NCBI RefSeq assembly: GCF_026241095.1 | Contig: NZ_JAPFGB010000037.1 | Location: forward strand, 1-63,998 | Reading direction: 5' to 3' | Source of the DNA: Saccharopolyspora sp. NFXS83 | Lineage (GTDB): Bacteria; Actinomycetota; Actinomycetes; Mycobacteriales; Pseudonocardiaceae | Length of the DNA stretch: 63,998 bases | In this document: positions 29,864 through 38,004 of the stretch, piece after piece | Layout: each line of letters begins with the position of its first letter | Position numbering within the stretch: the first letter of the stretch is position 1 | Translations under genes and position numbers: made by a program | The notes under the pieces: generated by a model | Database searches by the model: none | What the model was told of the DNA's origin: nothing | What the model saw: the letters and a program-made list of their open reading frames with translations, nothing else

Positions 29864-31540
29864 TCAGCCCCGGGTCAACTTCCGGTGGGTGACACGATGC
29901 GGACGGGCGGCTTCCTGCCCCAGTCTGTCGATCTTGTTCTTCTCGTAGCCCTCGAAGTTGCCCTCGAACCAGTACCACTTGGCCGGGTTCTCGTCGTCGC
30001 CTTCCCAGGCCAGGATGTGCGTCGCGACGCGGTCCAGGAACCACCTGTCGTGCGAGATCACCACGGCGCAGCCGGGGAACTGTTCGAGCGCGTTCTCCAG
30101 CGAGCCCAGCGTTTCGACGTCGAGGTCGTTCGTCGGCTCGTCCAGCAGGATCAGGTTGCCGCCCTCTTTGAGGGTCAGGGCGAGGTTCAGCCGGTTGCGC
30201 TCACCGCCGGAGAGCACGCCCGCCGGCTTCTGCTGGTCCGGGCCCTTGAAGCCGAACGCGCTGACGTACGCGCGGGACGGCATCTCGACCTGGCCGACCT
30301 GGATGTAGTCGAGACCGTCGGAGACCACCTCCCACACGTTCTTCTTCGGGTCGATGTTGGACCGGTTCTGGTCGACGTACGACAGCCGAACGGTGTCGCC
30401 GACCTTGACGGTGCCCGCGTCCGGCTGCTCCAGGCCGACGATGGTCTTGAACAGCGTCGTCTTGCCGACGCCGTTCGGACCGATGACGCCGACGATGCCG
30501 TTGCGCGGCAGGTCGAACGACAGACCGTCGATCAGCAGGTTGTCGCCGAAGCCCTTCTTGAGGTTCTCCACCTCCACGACCTGGTTGCCCAGTCGCGGGC
30601 CCGGCGGGATCTGGATCTCCTCGAAGTCGAGCTTGCGGGTCTTCTCCGCCTCGGCCGCCATCTCCTCGTAGCGGTCCAGCCGGGAGCGCGACTTGGTCTG
30701 GCGGGCCTTGGCGTTGGAGCGGACCCACTCCAGCTCGTCCTTGAGGCGGCGTTGGAGCTTCTGGTCGCGCTTGCCCTGCACGGCGAGCCGCTCTTGCTTC
30801 TTCTCCAGGTACGTGGAGTAGTTGCCCTCGTAGGGGTAGGTGCGACCGCGGTCGATCTCCAGGATCCAGCCCGCGACGTTGTCCAGGAAGTACCTGTCGT
30901 GCGTCACGGCGAGGACGGCGCCCGGGTAGGTGGCGAGGAACTGCTCCAGCCACAGCACGCTCTCGGCGTCCAGGTGGTTCGTCGGCTCGTCCAGCAGCAG
31001 CAGATCGGGCTTGCTCAGCAGCAGCTTGCACAGCGCGACCCGACGGCGCTCGCCACCGGAGAGCTGGGTGACCGGCGCGTCCGGCGGCGGGCAGCGCAGC
31101 GCGTCCATCGCCTGCTCGAGCTGGGAGTCGATCTCCCACGCGTCCGCGTGGTCGAGGTCCTCCTGGAGCTTGCCCATCTCCTCCATCAGCTCGTCGGTGT
31201 AATCCGTGGCGAGCTGCTCGGCGATCGCGTTGAAGCGGTGCAGCTTCTCCATGATCTCGCCGACGCCTTCCTCGACGTTGCCGAGGACGGTCTTGTCTTC
31301 GTTGAGCGGAGGCTCCTGCTGCATGATGCCGACGGTGTAACCGGGCGAGAGGAACGCTTCACCGTTGTTCGGGTGTTCGAGTCCCGCCATGATCTTGAGC
31401 ACGGTCGACTTGCCGGCGCCGTTCGGGCCAACGACGCCGATCTTGGCACCGGGGAGGAACTGGATGGTCGCATCCTCGAGGATGACCTTGTCCCCGTGCG
31501 CCTTCCGCACCTTCTTCATGGTGTAAATGAACTCGGCCAT
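29864..31540 (-). CDS. ettA: Energy-dependent translational throttle protein EttA (ABC-F ATPase)
   Basis: ATG 31540 gives 558 residues. Two ABC domains show Walker A GPNGAGKST and GPNGVGKTT, signature LSGGERRRV and LSGGERNRL, and Walker B LLLLDEPTNHLD and LILLDEPTNDLD. Between them are the arm and the charged linker (KKQERLAVQGKRDQKLQRRL, KARQTKSRSRLDRYEEM). The strong match to EttA in sequence and length sets it apart from other ABC-F proteins. It binds the ribosomal E site and gates elongation by ATP/ADP state. Its place upstream of gdh equals Rv2477c. Confidence 0.95.
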   Translation of the reverse strand: MAEFIYTMKKVRKAHGDKVILEDATIQFLPGAKIGVVGPNGAGKSTVLKIMAGLEHPNNGEAFLSPGYTVGIMQQEPPLNEDKTVLGNVEEGVGEIMEKLHRFNAIAEQLATDYTDELMEEMGKLQEDLDHADAWEIDSQLEQAMDALRCPPPDAPVTQLSGGERRRVALCKLLLSKPDLLLLDEPTNHLDAESVLWLEQFLATYPGAVLAVTHDRYFLDNVAGWILEIDRGRTYPYEGNYSTYLEKKQERLAVQGKRDQKLQRRLKDELEWVRSNAKARQTKSRSRLDRYEEMAAEAEKTRKLDFEEIQIPPGPRLGNQVVEVENLKKGFGDNLLIDGLSFDLPRNGIVGVIGPNGVGKTTLFKTIVGLEQPDAGTVKVGDTVRLSYVDQNRSNIDPKKNVWEVVSDGLDYIQVGQVEMPSRAYVSAFGFKGPDQQKPAGVLSGGERNRLNLALTLKEGGNLILLDEPTNDLDVETLGSLENALEQFPGCAVVISHDRWFLDRVATHILAWEGDDENPAKWYWFEGNFEGYEKNKIDRLGQEAARPHRVTHRKLTRG

Positions 31541-31668
31541 GCCCTGAATCGTAGTTGCGACCCGTGTCGGCCCGTGCACCGCCGTCGCTTGCCGCTCCAC
31601 TGGCTGCGCACGTCCCTTGCTCGCCCGGCTTCACCGCTGGTCACCGGACCACCCCGCAGCCCCGCAGG

Positions 31669-32106
31669 TCACCCGCTCCTGGCCGCCGCGGGCCGAGACC
31701 TGTCGAACCCGGATTCGCCCTGGACGGCGTCGAGCTCGGCGGCGAGCCGATCCGCGGATCCGGGAAAACGGTTGCCCCGCGCCAGATCCAGCCCCACGGC
31801 CGCGGCCTCCACCTCGACGGAGGTGCGCCACCCGCCTGCCGACTCGTACTCGCGGGTGTGCAGCCGCCCGGACACGAGCACCGGCGTGGTCTTGCCCACC
31901 ACGCCGATCACTCCGTCGGCCACCCGGCGCCAGCAGTTGACGGTGACCACCAAGCGGTCGCCGTCCACCCACTTCTCGGCTTCCTTGTCGTAGCGCCGGG
32001 AATTGCCCGCCAGCCGGAAGCTGACGATCCGGTCGCCCCGGGGCGTCTCCCGGATCTTCGGCTCGGTGAGCACGGTCCCCACCACTGCCACGGTCGTCTC
32101 GAACAT
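31669..32106 (-). CDS. Single-stranded DNA-binding protein, short paralogue
   Basis: The ATG at 32106 gives 145 residues with an OB fold: TTVAVVGTVLTEPKIRETPRGDRIVSFRLAGN, VDGDRLVVTVNCWRRVADGVIGVVGKTTPVLVSGRLHTREY and GGWRTSVEVEAAAVGLDL. The C-terminal acidic tip (DDDIPF-like) that recruits partner proteins in the main SSB is missing; it ends AAARSG. It is therefore likely a secondary SSB, matching Rv2478c by position. A TGTGGACAA sequence lies about 115 bases upstream (32219-32227). Confidence 0.85.
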   Translation of the reverse strand: MFETTVAVVGTVLTEPKIRETPRGDRIVSFRLAGNSRRYDKEAEKWVDGDRLVVTVNCWRRVADGVIGVVGKTTPVLVSGRLHTREYESAGGWRTSVEVEAAAVGLDLARGNRFPGSADRLAAELDAVQGESGFDRSRPAAARSG

Positions 32107-32264
32107 CACGGCCCACCCTTCGGAGCATCGGAGCCGTTCCTCGGCCCGACTCCAGAGTGCGCCGCGGCGATCACGCCGCGCTACCCCTTTTTCACAATCT
32201 GTGCACAGATCGAGCGCCTGTGGACAACCACATCGGAGATCGACGAGGACTCCACCTTCGTGGG

Positions 32265-34307
32265 TCACCCATCGGAACGAGATTGTGATCCCGAGGAGCC
32301 CGAACCGGCGGCATCACCACCGGAGAGCCGCCGCAGCATCTCGTTGTAGGCGACCAGATCCGCGTCCCCGTCGGCGGCGGCCCGGCGGTCGTAGCGCCGG
32401 GCCTCCCGATCATCGGCGCGCGACCACTGGATCAGCAGCGCCAGCATCACCACCACCAGCGGCACCTCCCCCGACGCCCACGCGAGCCCGCCGCCCAGGT
32501 TCTGGTCCGCCAGCAGATCCGGCACCCACGGCAACGACAGGCCCCGGTAGAAGTCCGAGCCGATCACGTTCTTGGACATCATCAAGGTGATGCCGAAGAA
32601 CGCGTGGAACGGCATCGAGGCGAACACCAGCCCCACCTTCGCCAGCGACGGCAACGGCCGCGGCGCGGGATCGATGCCGATCACCGGCCAGTAGAAGACG
32701 TAGCCAGCCAACAGGAAGTGCGCGTTCATCAGCAGGTGCGCCCAGTGCTCCGGCAACGCCGCGTCGAACAGCCCGGAGAAGTACAGCGCCCAGAACGATC
32801 CGACGAACAACGCCAGCGCCACGAACGGGTTGGTCAACCACCGGGTCACCGGCGAGTGCAGGAACGCCAGCAGCCACTCCCTGGTGCCCGGCGGTTCGCC
32901 CTTCCCGGCGGGCTTGAGCACCCGCAGCGCCAGCGACGTCGGCCCCGCCAGCACCAGCAGCACCGGCGCGAGCATGGACAGGATCATGTGCTGGCCCATG
33001 TGCACGCTGAACATCGCGGGCGCGTAGCGGCCCATGCCCGACGACGTGGCGAACAGGATGCTGGCGCAACCGCACAGCCACGCCGCGGTCCGGCCCACCG
33101 GCCACCGGTCACCGCGGCGGCGCAACACCCGCACGCCGTAGAGGTACAGCCCGGCCAGCACGAGCGACAAGGTGCCGTAGACCAGGTCGAACCGGCCGTC
33201 GAAGAACAGCTTCAACGCCGTCGGAGCCCCGTCCAGCGGGTAGCCGATCAGCAGCTCCGTGCGGTCCGGGGCCGCTCCCAGCTCCGCGGGCGGCGGGGTT
33301 CGGCCGAGCGCGACGGCCACCCCGATCGTCGCGAACATGGTCAGCACTTCGATCGCACCCAAGCGCAGCAGGGTGTCCCCGCCCTCCTCGACGCGCCGCA
33401 CCGCCCGCTCCCGCTGGAAGTAGGCGATGACGCCGAGCACGGCCAGCAGCACGATCTTGGCCAGGACCAGCAACCCGTAGGTCGTCGTGACCAGCTGGTC
33501 CAGCGGAACCCGCACGAAGGAGTTCAGCACGCCGGAGACCGCCATGACGATCCAGCACACCAACGCGATCCGGGAGAACCGCCGCGCCACCAACCCGGCG
33601 TGCGCGCCGCCGCGCGCCAAGTGCGCCAGCAGCGCCACCAGTCCCCCGACCCACAACGTGGCCGAGAAGAGGTGGAACAGCAGGCTGTTCGTCGCGATGT
33701 CGTGGGCGCCGCCGCTGGCGGAGTGACCGGTGGCGATCACCGGGAACAGGCCGAGCAGCGAGATCGCGAACAGCACGACCGTCCAGCCCCAGGACAGCAC
33801 CACCCGGCAGCCCACGGCGAGCACCAGCGCGATCCCCGCGGTCAGCAGCCACGCCTTGGCCTCTTCCAGGGCGTCGACGAGCCCGAACAGCACCTCGGCG
33901 CTGAGCACCTCGTGGATCGGGCGGCCGGTGGCGTCGGCGGCGGTGAACGGAACGAGCAACGCGGCACCGGCGCACCACACCGCCGCGGCCCAGCCCGCGG
34001 TGCGCACCGCGGCGTAGCCGTCGGCGAGCAGCGGCCCGGAGCGCCGCGCCGGGATGCCGAACGCGGCCAGCAGCAACGAGCCGATGCAGACGACCGCACC
34101 GGCCTCGGCGAGCACCCGGACGACCGGGAGTCCGAGGCTGGTGACCGTTCCCGGATCGGGCAGCCCGTATGCGGCGTAAGAGCCGCTCGCCGACATCGCG
34201 GTGAGCGCCGCGGCCACCACCGCGGCGAGGATCCCGGCCGTGACGACCAAGATCCCGACGGTGGTGGACCTGGTGCGCGGATCGGGCGTAACGGTCTCAG
34301 AAGCCAC
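32265..34307 (-). CDS. CopD/CtaG fusion: copper transport and cytochrome c oxidase assembly membrane protein
   Basis: The 680-residue protein (GTG start) is a membrane protein with about fifteen helices. The N-terminal half is CopD-like (IATNSLLFHLFSATLWVGGLVALLAHLARGG with the conserved His). The C-terminal half is the caa3_CtaG type: [79 protein letters not shown], with several conserved His residues. The family (Rv0102-like) takes part in copper handling and oxidase maturation. The soluble tail is acidic/Ser-rich. Confidence 0.88.
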   Translation of the reverse strand: MASETVTPDPRTRSTTVGILVVTAGILAAVVAAALTAMSASGSYAAYGLPDPGTVTSLGLPVVRVLAEAGAVVCIGSLLLAAFGIPARRSGPLLADGYAAVRTAGWAAAVWCAGAALLVPFTAADATGRPIHEVLSAEVLFGLVDALEEAKAWLLTAGIALVLAVGCRVVLSWGWTVVLFAISLLGLFPVIATGHSASGGAHDIATNSLLFHLFSATLWVGGLVALLAHLARGGAHAGLVARRFSRIALVCWIVMAVSGVLNSFVRVPLDQLVTTTYGLLVLAKIVLLAVLGVIAYFQRERAVRRVEEGGDTLLRLGAIEVLTMFATIGVAVALGRTPPPAELGAAPDRTELLIGYPLDGAPTALKLFFDGRFDLVYGTLSLVLAGLYLYGVRVLRRRGDRWPVGRTAAWLCGCASILFATSSGMGRYAPAMFSVHMGQHMILSMLAPVLLVLAGPTSLALRVLKPAGKGEPPGTREWLLAFLHSPVTRWLTNPFVALALFVGSFWALYFSGLFDAALPEHWAHLLMNAHFLLAGYVFYWPVIGIDPAPRPLPSLAKVGLVFASMPFHAFFGITLMMSKNVIGSDFYRGLSLPWVPDLLADQNLGGGLAWASGEVPLVVVMLALLIQWSRADDREARRYDRRAAADGDADLVAYNEMLRRLSGGDAAGSGSSGSQSRSDG

Positions 34308-34476
34308 GCAACGAGCCTAACTTCCGCACTCTGACCTGCGATTTCGGGTGCGCCGTGACCGGCTCGCCGCCCCGGTGCCCACCAATTTCCCGGACACCGG
34401 TTCGAGCCGGACCGGCGTCGTCACCGCAGGCAGCGCCGCGACCCGGCGCCCGACCGCCACAGCACCGGCGGGTTCA

Positions 34477-35517
34477 TCAAGCCGCGCGCCGCACCCGGTC
34501 GGCGGCCCGCAGGGGCGCGCCCATCTCGTGCAGGTGCCGCAGCACATGGCGGTAGGACTGCGCGATTCCGGCTTGGGTGTACGGGATGCCGTGCGTGGCG
34601 CAGAACCGCTGCACGATGGGCTGCGCTCGGCGCAGGTGCGGCCTGGGCATGTTCGGGAACAAGTGGTGCTCGATCTGGTAGTTCAACCCGCCGAGGACGA
34701 AATCGGTGATCGGCCCACCGCGGATGTTGCGTGAGGTCAGCACCTGCTTGCGCATGAAGTCGATCTTGTCTCCGGTCATGGTGGGCATGCCCTTGTGGTT
34801 GGGCGCGAACGCGCAACCCATGTACACGCCCCACAACGCCTGGTGCACGAGGATGAACATGACGGCGAGGCCGGGCGAGAGCACCAGGAACACCGCCGCG
34901 AGGTACAGCACGACGTGCATCGCCAACACCGCGCCTTCCACTCGACGGCGCTTCGTCTCCCCGCTCAGCACCGCCCGGATCCCGGAGACGTGCAGGTTGA
35001 GACCTTCGAGCGTGAGCAGGGGGAAGAACAGCACCGCCTGGTGCTTGGCCATCCAGCGGAGGAAACCGGTCCGCAGGCGCGCTTGCGCGCCGGTGAACAC
35101 GACGACGGGCACGTCCAGGTCCGGATCGTGCTCCTCGTGATTCGGGTTGGCGTGGTGGCGGTTGTGCCCGCTGACCCACTGCTGGAAGTTCATGCCGACC
35201 AAGCCGCCGTGCACCGTGCCGAGCACGTCGTTGGGTCGGCGGGCCCGGAAGATCTGCTTGTGCCCCGCGTCGTGGCCGATGAAGGCGAGCTGTGCGAACG
35301 AGACCGCCAGCAGCGCCGCGATGACGAGTTGCCACCAGCTGTCGCCGAGGAAGGCGAACGCCGTCCACAGGCCCGCGAACGCCAGCAGGTTCCCCGCGAT
35401 CTTCAACCCGTAGTAGCCGTGCCTGCGCCGCAGCAATCCCGCCTCGCGAACCTCGCGGGACAGCTCGGCGAACTCGCTACCGGTGCGTTCTCCGGTGCTC
35501 GGCGGCGATTCGCTCAT
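34477..35517 (-). CDS. Membrane fatty acid desaturase
   Basis: ATG 35517 gives 346 residues. The three His boxes are present: FIGHDAGHKQIF (HxxxH), SGHNRHHANPNHEEHDPD (HxxHH) and NYQIEHHLFPNMPRPH (QxxHH), with membrane helices before and between them (LVIAALLAVSFAQLAFIG, VVLYLAAVFLVLSPGLAVMF). It desaturates acyl chains with a di-iron centre. The QxxHH third box is typical of front-end-like or delta-9-like desaturases without cytochrome b5 fusion. Its start overlaps the stop of a micro-ORF (ATGA). Confidence 0.92.
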   Translation of the reverse strand: MSESPPSTGERTGSEFAELSREVREAGLLRRRHGYYGLKIAGNLLAFAGLWTAFAFLGDSWWQLVIAALLAVSFAQLAFIGHDAGHKQIFRARRPNDVLGTVHGGLVGMNFQQWVSGHNRHHANPNHEEHDPDLDVPVVVFTGAQARLRTGFLRWMAKHQAVLFFPLLTLEGLNLHVSGIRAVLSGETKRRRVEGAVLAMHVVLYLAAVFLVLSPGLAVMFILVHQALWGVYMGCAFAPNHKGMPTMTGDKIDFMRKQVLTSRNIRGGPITDFVLGGLNYQIEHHLFPNMPRPHLRRAQPIVQRFCATHGIPYTQAGIAQSYRHVLRHLHEMGAPLRAADRVRRAA

Positions 35518-35681
35518 CGACCCGCGTTGGCCGACTGCTCGGAGAAGCGGATGTCCCGGGAGCGACGATCGGTTCGCCCACCTGCCACCGGGCGGGCGGG
35601 CGGATGCTGGTCCTCGGGGTGGCTGAACACCGCGGGCTCGACGCCGTCGGCGGTGGACGAAGGGGTGTACGTACTGGTCAA
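35514..35681 (-). CDS. Possible 55-residue leader protein overlapping the desaturase gene
   Basis: A TTG at 35681 has GAGGAG seven bases upstream. The frame encodes a Pro/Arg/Ser-rich peptide (opening TSTYTPSSTADG, closing RSRDIRFSEQSANAGR) and its TGA overlaps the desaturase ATG by four bases. The desaturase ATG itself has no clear ribosome binding site, so coupling through this frame would explain its translation. No known family. Confidence 0.4.
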   Translation of the reverse strand: MTSTYTPSSTADGVEPAVFSHPEDQHPPARPVAGGRTDRRSRDIRFSEQSANAGR

Positions 35682-35702
35682 TGAAACTCCTCTTGTTCGC
35701 TG

Positions 35703-35725
35703 GATCGGCCGATCTTCGGCCGATC
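35703..35725 (-). promoter_or_regulatory. 10-bp hairpin/palindrome upstream of the desaturase unit
   Basis: GATCGGCCGA and its complement flank three bases. It lies 22 bases before the micro-ORF start and 28 bases after the DUF5994 stop. It could end the upstream transcript or act as an operator. No U tract. Confidence 0.35.
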
Positions 35726-35752
35726 TCCGGTGGGGTGGCACTGCCGAACCGC

Positions 35753-36256
35753 TCAGCGGACGGCTGCCACCCGGCCTCCTTCGGCCTCCCACCGCTGCTC
35801 CGCACCGGAGTCCGCCCCTCGCGGGAGCGGCACCGGCACGGCTGCGTCATCGGGGCCCGCGAGTCCGGCGGCCGAACTCAGCGCCGCCCGTGCCGCGCCG
35901 TCGGCGGCGCCCGGTGGCACGACCAGCAGGCTCGTCCGCCGACGGTCCGCACCGATCACCGCGACGGTGCGCGGATCCATCGCCCGGAAACCGTCGAACC
36001 GCACCAGCCGACCTCCGATGATCATTTTTCGGTCGATCGCACCCCACGTCGCGAGGGGGCAGGACACGCGGCCGACCGGCCCGACCTCGTCGCCGAGCGC
36101 GGCCACCAGTTCGGTGAACTCGCGTACCCGCTCCGCGGTGCGCGGCCACCAGCCGCCGTCGAAACGGTCACGGGCGACGCCTGCGGCCTTCATCTGCAAG
36201 CGCGGCGCGGAAGTTCGGTGTTGTGCGGATGTTGAGTCGAGCAGAACCGAGGTCAT
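35753..36256 (-). CDS. DUF5994 family protein
   Basis: ATG 36256 gives 167 residues with the DUF5994 pattern: RLQMKAAGVARDRFDGGWWPRT, LVAALGDEVGPVGRVSC, ATWGAIDRKMIIGGRLVRFDGF and ADRRRTSLLVVPPGAAD. The family is common in actinobacteria, soluble and uncharacterised. It lies upstream of the desaturase unit on the same strand, separated by a hairpin. Confidence 0.7.
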   Translation of the reverse strand: MTSVLLDSTSAQHRTSAPRLQMKAAGVARDRFDGGWWPRTAERVREFTELVAALGDEVGPVGRVSCPLATWGAIDRKMIIGGRLVRFDGFRAMDPRTVAVIGADRRRTSLLVVPPGAADGAARAALSSAAGLAGPDDAAVPVPLPRGADSGAEQRWEAEGGRVAAVR

Positions 36257-36489
36257 CTCGGCGCCCCCGTCCCAAGCCCGATCGGGCCGGACAATCGTGG
36301 TGCGCCCGCAGCGGCACCCGCGAGACCGCAGGTCGCCGAACGCCTCCGGTACCCTGATCCTACGCTTCTTCGGCGCCTCGCGGGTGATCCCGCTCCTCCC
36401 ACTCCGCGCCACCACGGCGCGCAGCCGGGGCAAGGTCCACAGGTGATCTTGGTCGAGATTCGACCCATCCCGGTGACCGGTGAAAAGGC

Positions 36490-36562
36490 GCCCCCGGCAG
36501 GACTCGAACCTGCGACCTAAGGATTAGAAGTCCTTTGCTCTGTCCAGCTGAGCTACGAGGGC
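36490..36562 (-). tRNA. tRNA-Arg (anticodon TCT)
   Basis: The minus strand folds as a 73-base cloverleaf: acceptor GCCCTCG pairs with CGGGGGC, the D arm has AGCTCAGCTGGACAGAGC, the anticodon stem-loop GGACTTCTAATCC presents TCT, and the T arm has GGTTCGAGTCC. CCA is not encoded. No integrase or att repeat was seen beside it. Confidence 0.95.
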
Positions 36563-36762
36563 CCGCGCATCGCTCACGTGAGCTGCAGGAAGCAGGGTAA
36601 CCGGCCTCTCCGTCGACAGTGGTACCGACGCCATCGGCGTTGCAGAGCCGGTATCGAACGGCAAGCTGATCGACAACTCAGCCCTGGAACAGACCCTGCG
36701 ACGGGCGTTCGAAGCCCCTGAACGGTCACAAAGGAGTCACGGCCGCGCGGCCGGCGGACGCG

Positions 36763-36805
36763 CGCCGGGGCCGCCGCGCCGCAATCCGGCACGACGGCCC
36801 CGGCG
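36763..36805 (-). terminator. Hairpin after the secreted-protein gene
   Basis: CGCCGGGGCCG at 36763-36773 pairs with CGGCCCCGGCG at 36795-36805, five bases past the stop of the 36811-37458 gene on the minus strand. The 21-base loop is long and there is no U tract. The remaining bases back to the tRNA hold no recognisable gene. Confidence 0.5.
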
Positions 36806-36810
36806 TCCGG

Positions 36811-37458
36811 TCACGCGCAGGTGCCAAGCTCCACGACCAGCACCGGGTCGTCCTGGCCGACCCCGGCGAACGGGTATTCGTCGACCGGGGTGGCCACGCC
36901 GTCGCGCACGTCGTAGGCGACGCGCTTGCCGTCGTAGGCGGGCTCGGACGTCTGGCTCTCGTTCGACGCCGCGAGGGTGATCAGCACGCGGCCGTCCGAC
37001 CCGGCCGGGGCGCACTCGTAGCCGAGCCGCGCGGCGACGCCGCCACCTTCATTGATCTTGAGCGGCCGACCGTCCTGGGTGGTCATCTCGCGCGGGGCGC
37101 CGTCGGCGCCGAGGTCCCAGACGCCGAACCACTCGGTGTTCGCCCCGACGGACTCGCCCACCAGCAGTTCCTGCTTGCCGTCGTGGTTGACGTCGAGCAC
37201 CCGCATGGGCCGCGTACCGGCGTAGGCGTCGCCGGTCAGCGTCGCCTCGGTGACGCGTCCATCCACTGTGAACTTGAGGACTTGCTGCGAGCCGTCACCG
37301 ACAGCGGCCAGCGTCGCGGTGTCCAGGGTTCCGTTGCCATCCAAGTCCAATGTGGACGTCTCGGTCGAATCCGCGGCGGCGACGCCGAACGGGGCCAGGG
37401 CCAACGCGGCGGCCAACGCGCCGATGCTCATGCTTGCTCGAATTCCGTTGATCCCCAC
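36811..37458 (-). CDS. Secreted protein with FG-GAP/VCBS-like Asp-rich repeats
   Basis: GTG 37458, after AGAGGAAG, gives 215 residues. An N-terminal signal peptide (MGINGIRASMSIGALAAALA, then LAPFGVAAA) is predicted with cleavage before DSTETST. The mature part has calcium-loop-like DLDGNGTLD and DVNHDGKQEL, as in FG-GAP/VCBS repeats, and a Cys pair (YECAP, GTCA) that could form a disulfide. It is probably exported. Role unknown; it is divergent from the metE leader. Confidence 0.75.
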   Translation of the reverse strand: MGINGIRASMSIGALAAALALAPFGVAAADSTETSTLDLDGNGTLDTATLAAVGDGSQQVLKFTVDGRVTEATLTGDAYAGTRPMRVLDVNHDGKQELLVGESVGANTEWFGVWDLGADGAPREMTTQDGRPLKINEGGGVAARLGYECAPAGSDGRVLITLAASNESQTSEPAYDGKRVAYDVRDGVATPVDEYPFAGVGQDDPVLVVELGTCA

Positions 37459-37639
37459 GGTGTTTCTTCCTCTCGAGTCCGCCTGCGCGGCAGGACGGGA
37501 ACCGTTTCCCCCTACCTGCCCCTGAAGACGCTCCCGAGCGCCGGAGGTTGCCCTCCGAGCCGGGAAATCCTCCCGCGCGGCCACGTGCACGCTGGGTGAC
37601 CGGGACGTCAAGGCCTTGTCTTCCCGCCGGAAGCAAGTA

Positions 37640-37868
37640 GCCTCCGAAGTGCTGGTGGTTCGCACAGCTCTGCGAAAGCGGCGCTGCGCGAGGCAAGAGG
37701 GAACCCGGTGCGAAACCGGGACTGCCCCGCAGCGGTGAGTGGGAACGAACGCCGTCACCGGTCTGAGAAGGCCGGTCACAGCACTGGGCGCGAGCTCGGG
37801 AAGCGACGGCCAGTAGGAACCCCGGTCCTCCCGGGAACGCCCACGAGTCCGAAGACCTGCCGCCGGTG
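37640..37868 (+). promoter_or_regulatory. Cobalamin riboswitch in the metE leader
   Basis: The leader contains the conserved elements in order: GTGCTGGTGGTT, GGGAACCCGGTGCGAAACCGG, ACTGCCCCGCAGCGGTGAG, then the B12 box GACGGCCAGTAGGAA-like segment and the closing GAGTCCGAAGACCTGCC. B12 riboswitches before metE turn off the B12-independent enzyme when cobalamin is plentiful. A GCCGCC/GGCGGC hairpin at 37926-37943, between the aptamer and the start, could be part of the expression platform. Confidence 0.92.
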
Positions 37869-38004
37869 CACGCGTCCACGCGACGCGTGCTGTTGCGAGG
37901 TCTCGCGGGAGGACCTGGTCGACGAGCCGCCGTTCGCGGCGGCGTGTGCCGATCACGCCCGCCCGACCTCGCAGAACTGCCGTCCAGCTCGCGAGGAGAG
38001 AGCG

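Noticed and set aside
26576-31993. 1805-codon plus-strand frame
   Set aside because: It runs antisense over the TPR gene and ettA; it has no recognisable domain.
36490-36810. tRNA-Arg as an integration site of a mobile element
   Set aside because: No integrase and no partial tRNA duplicate were found nearby.
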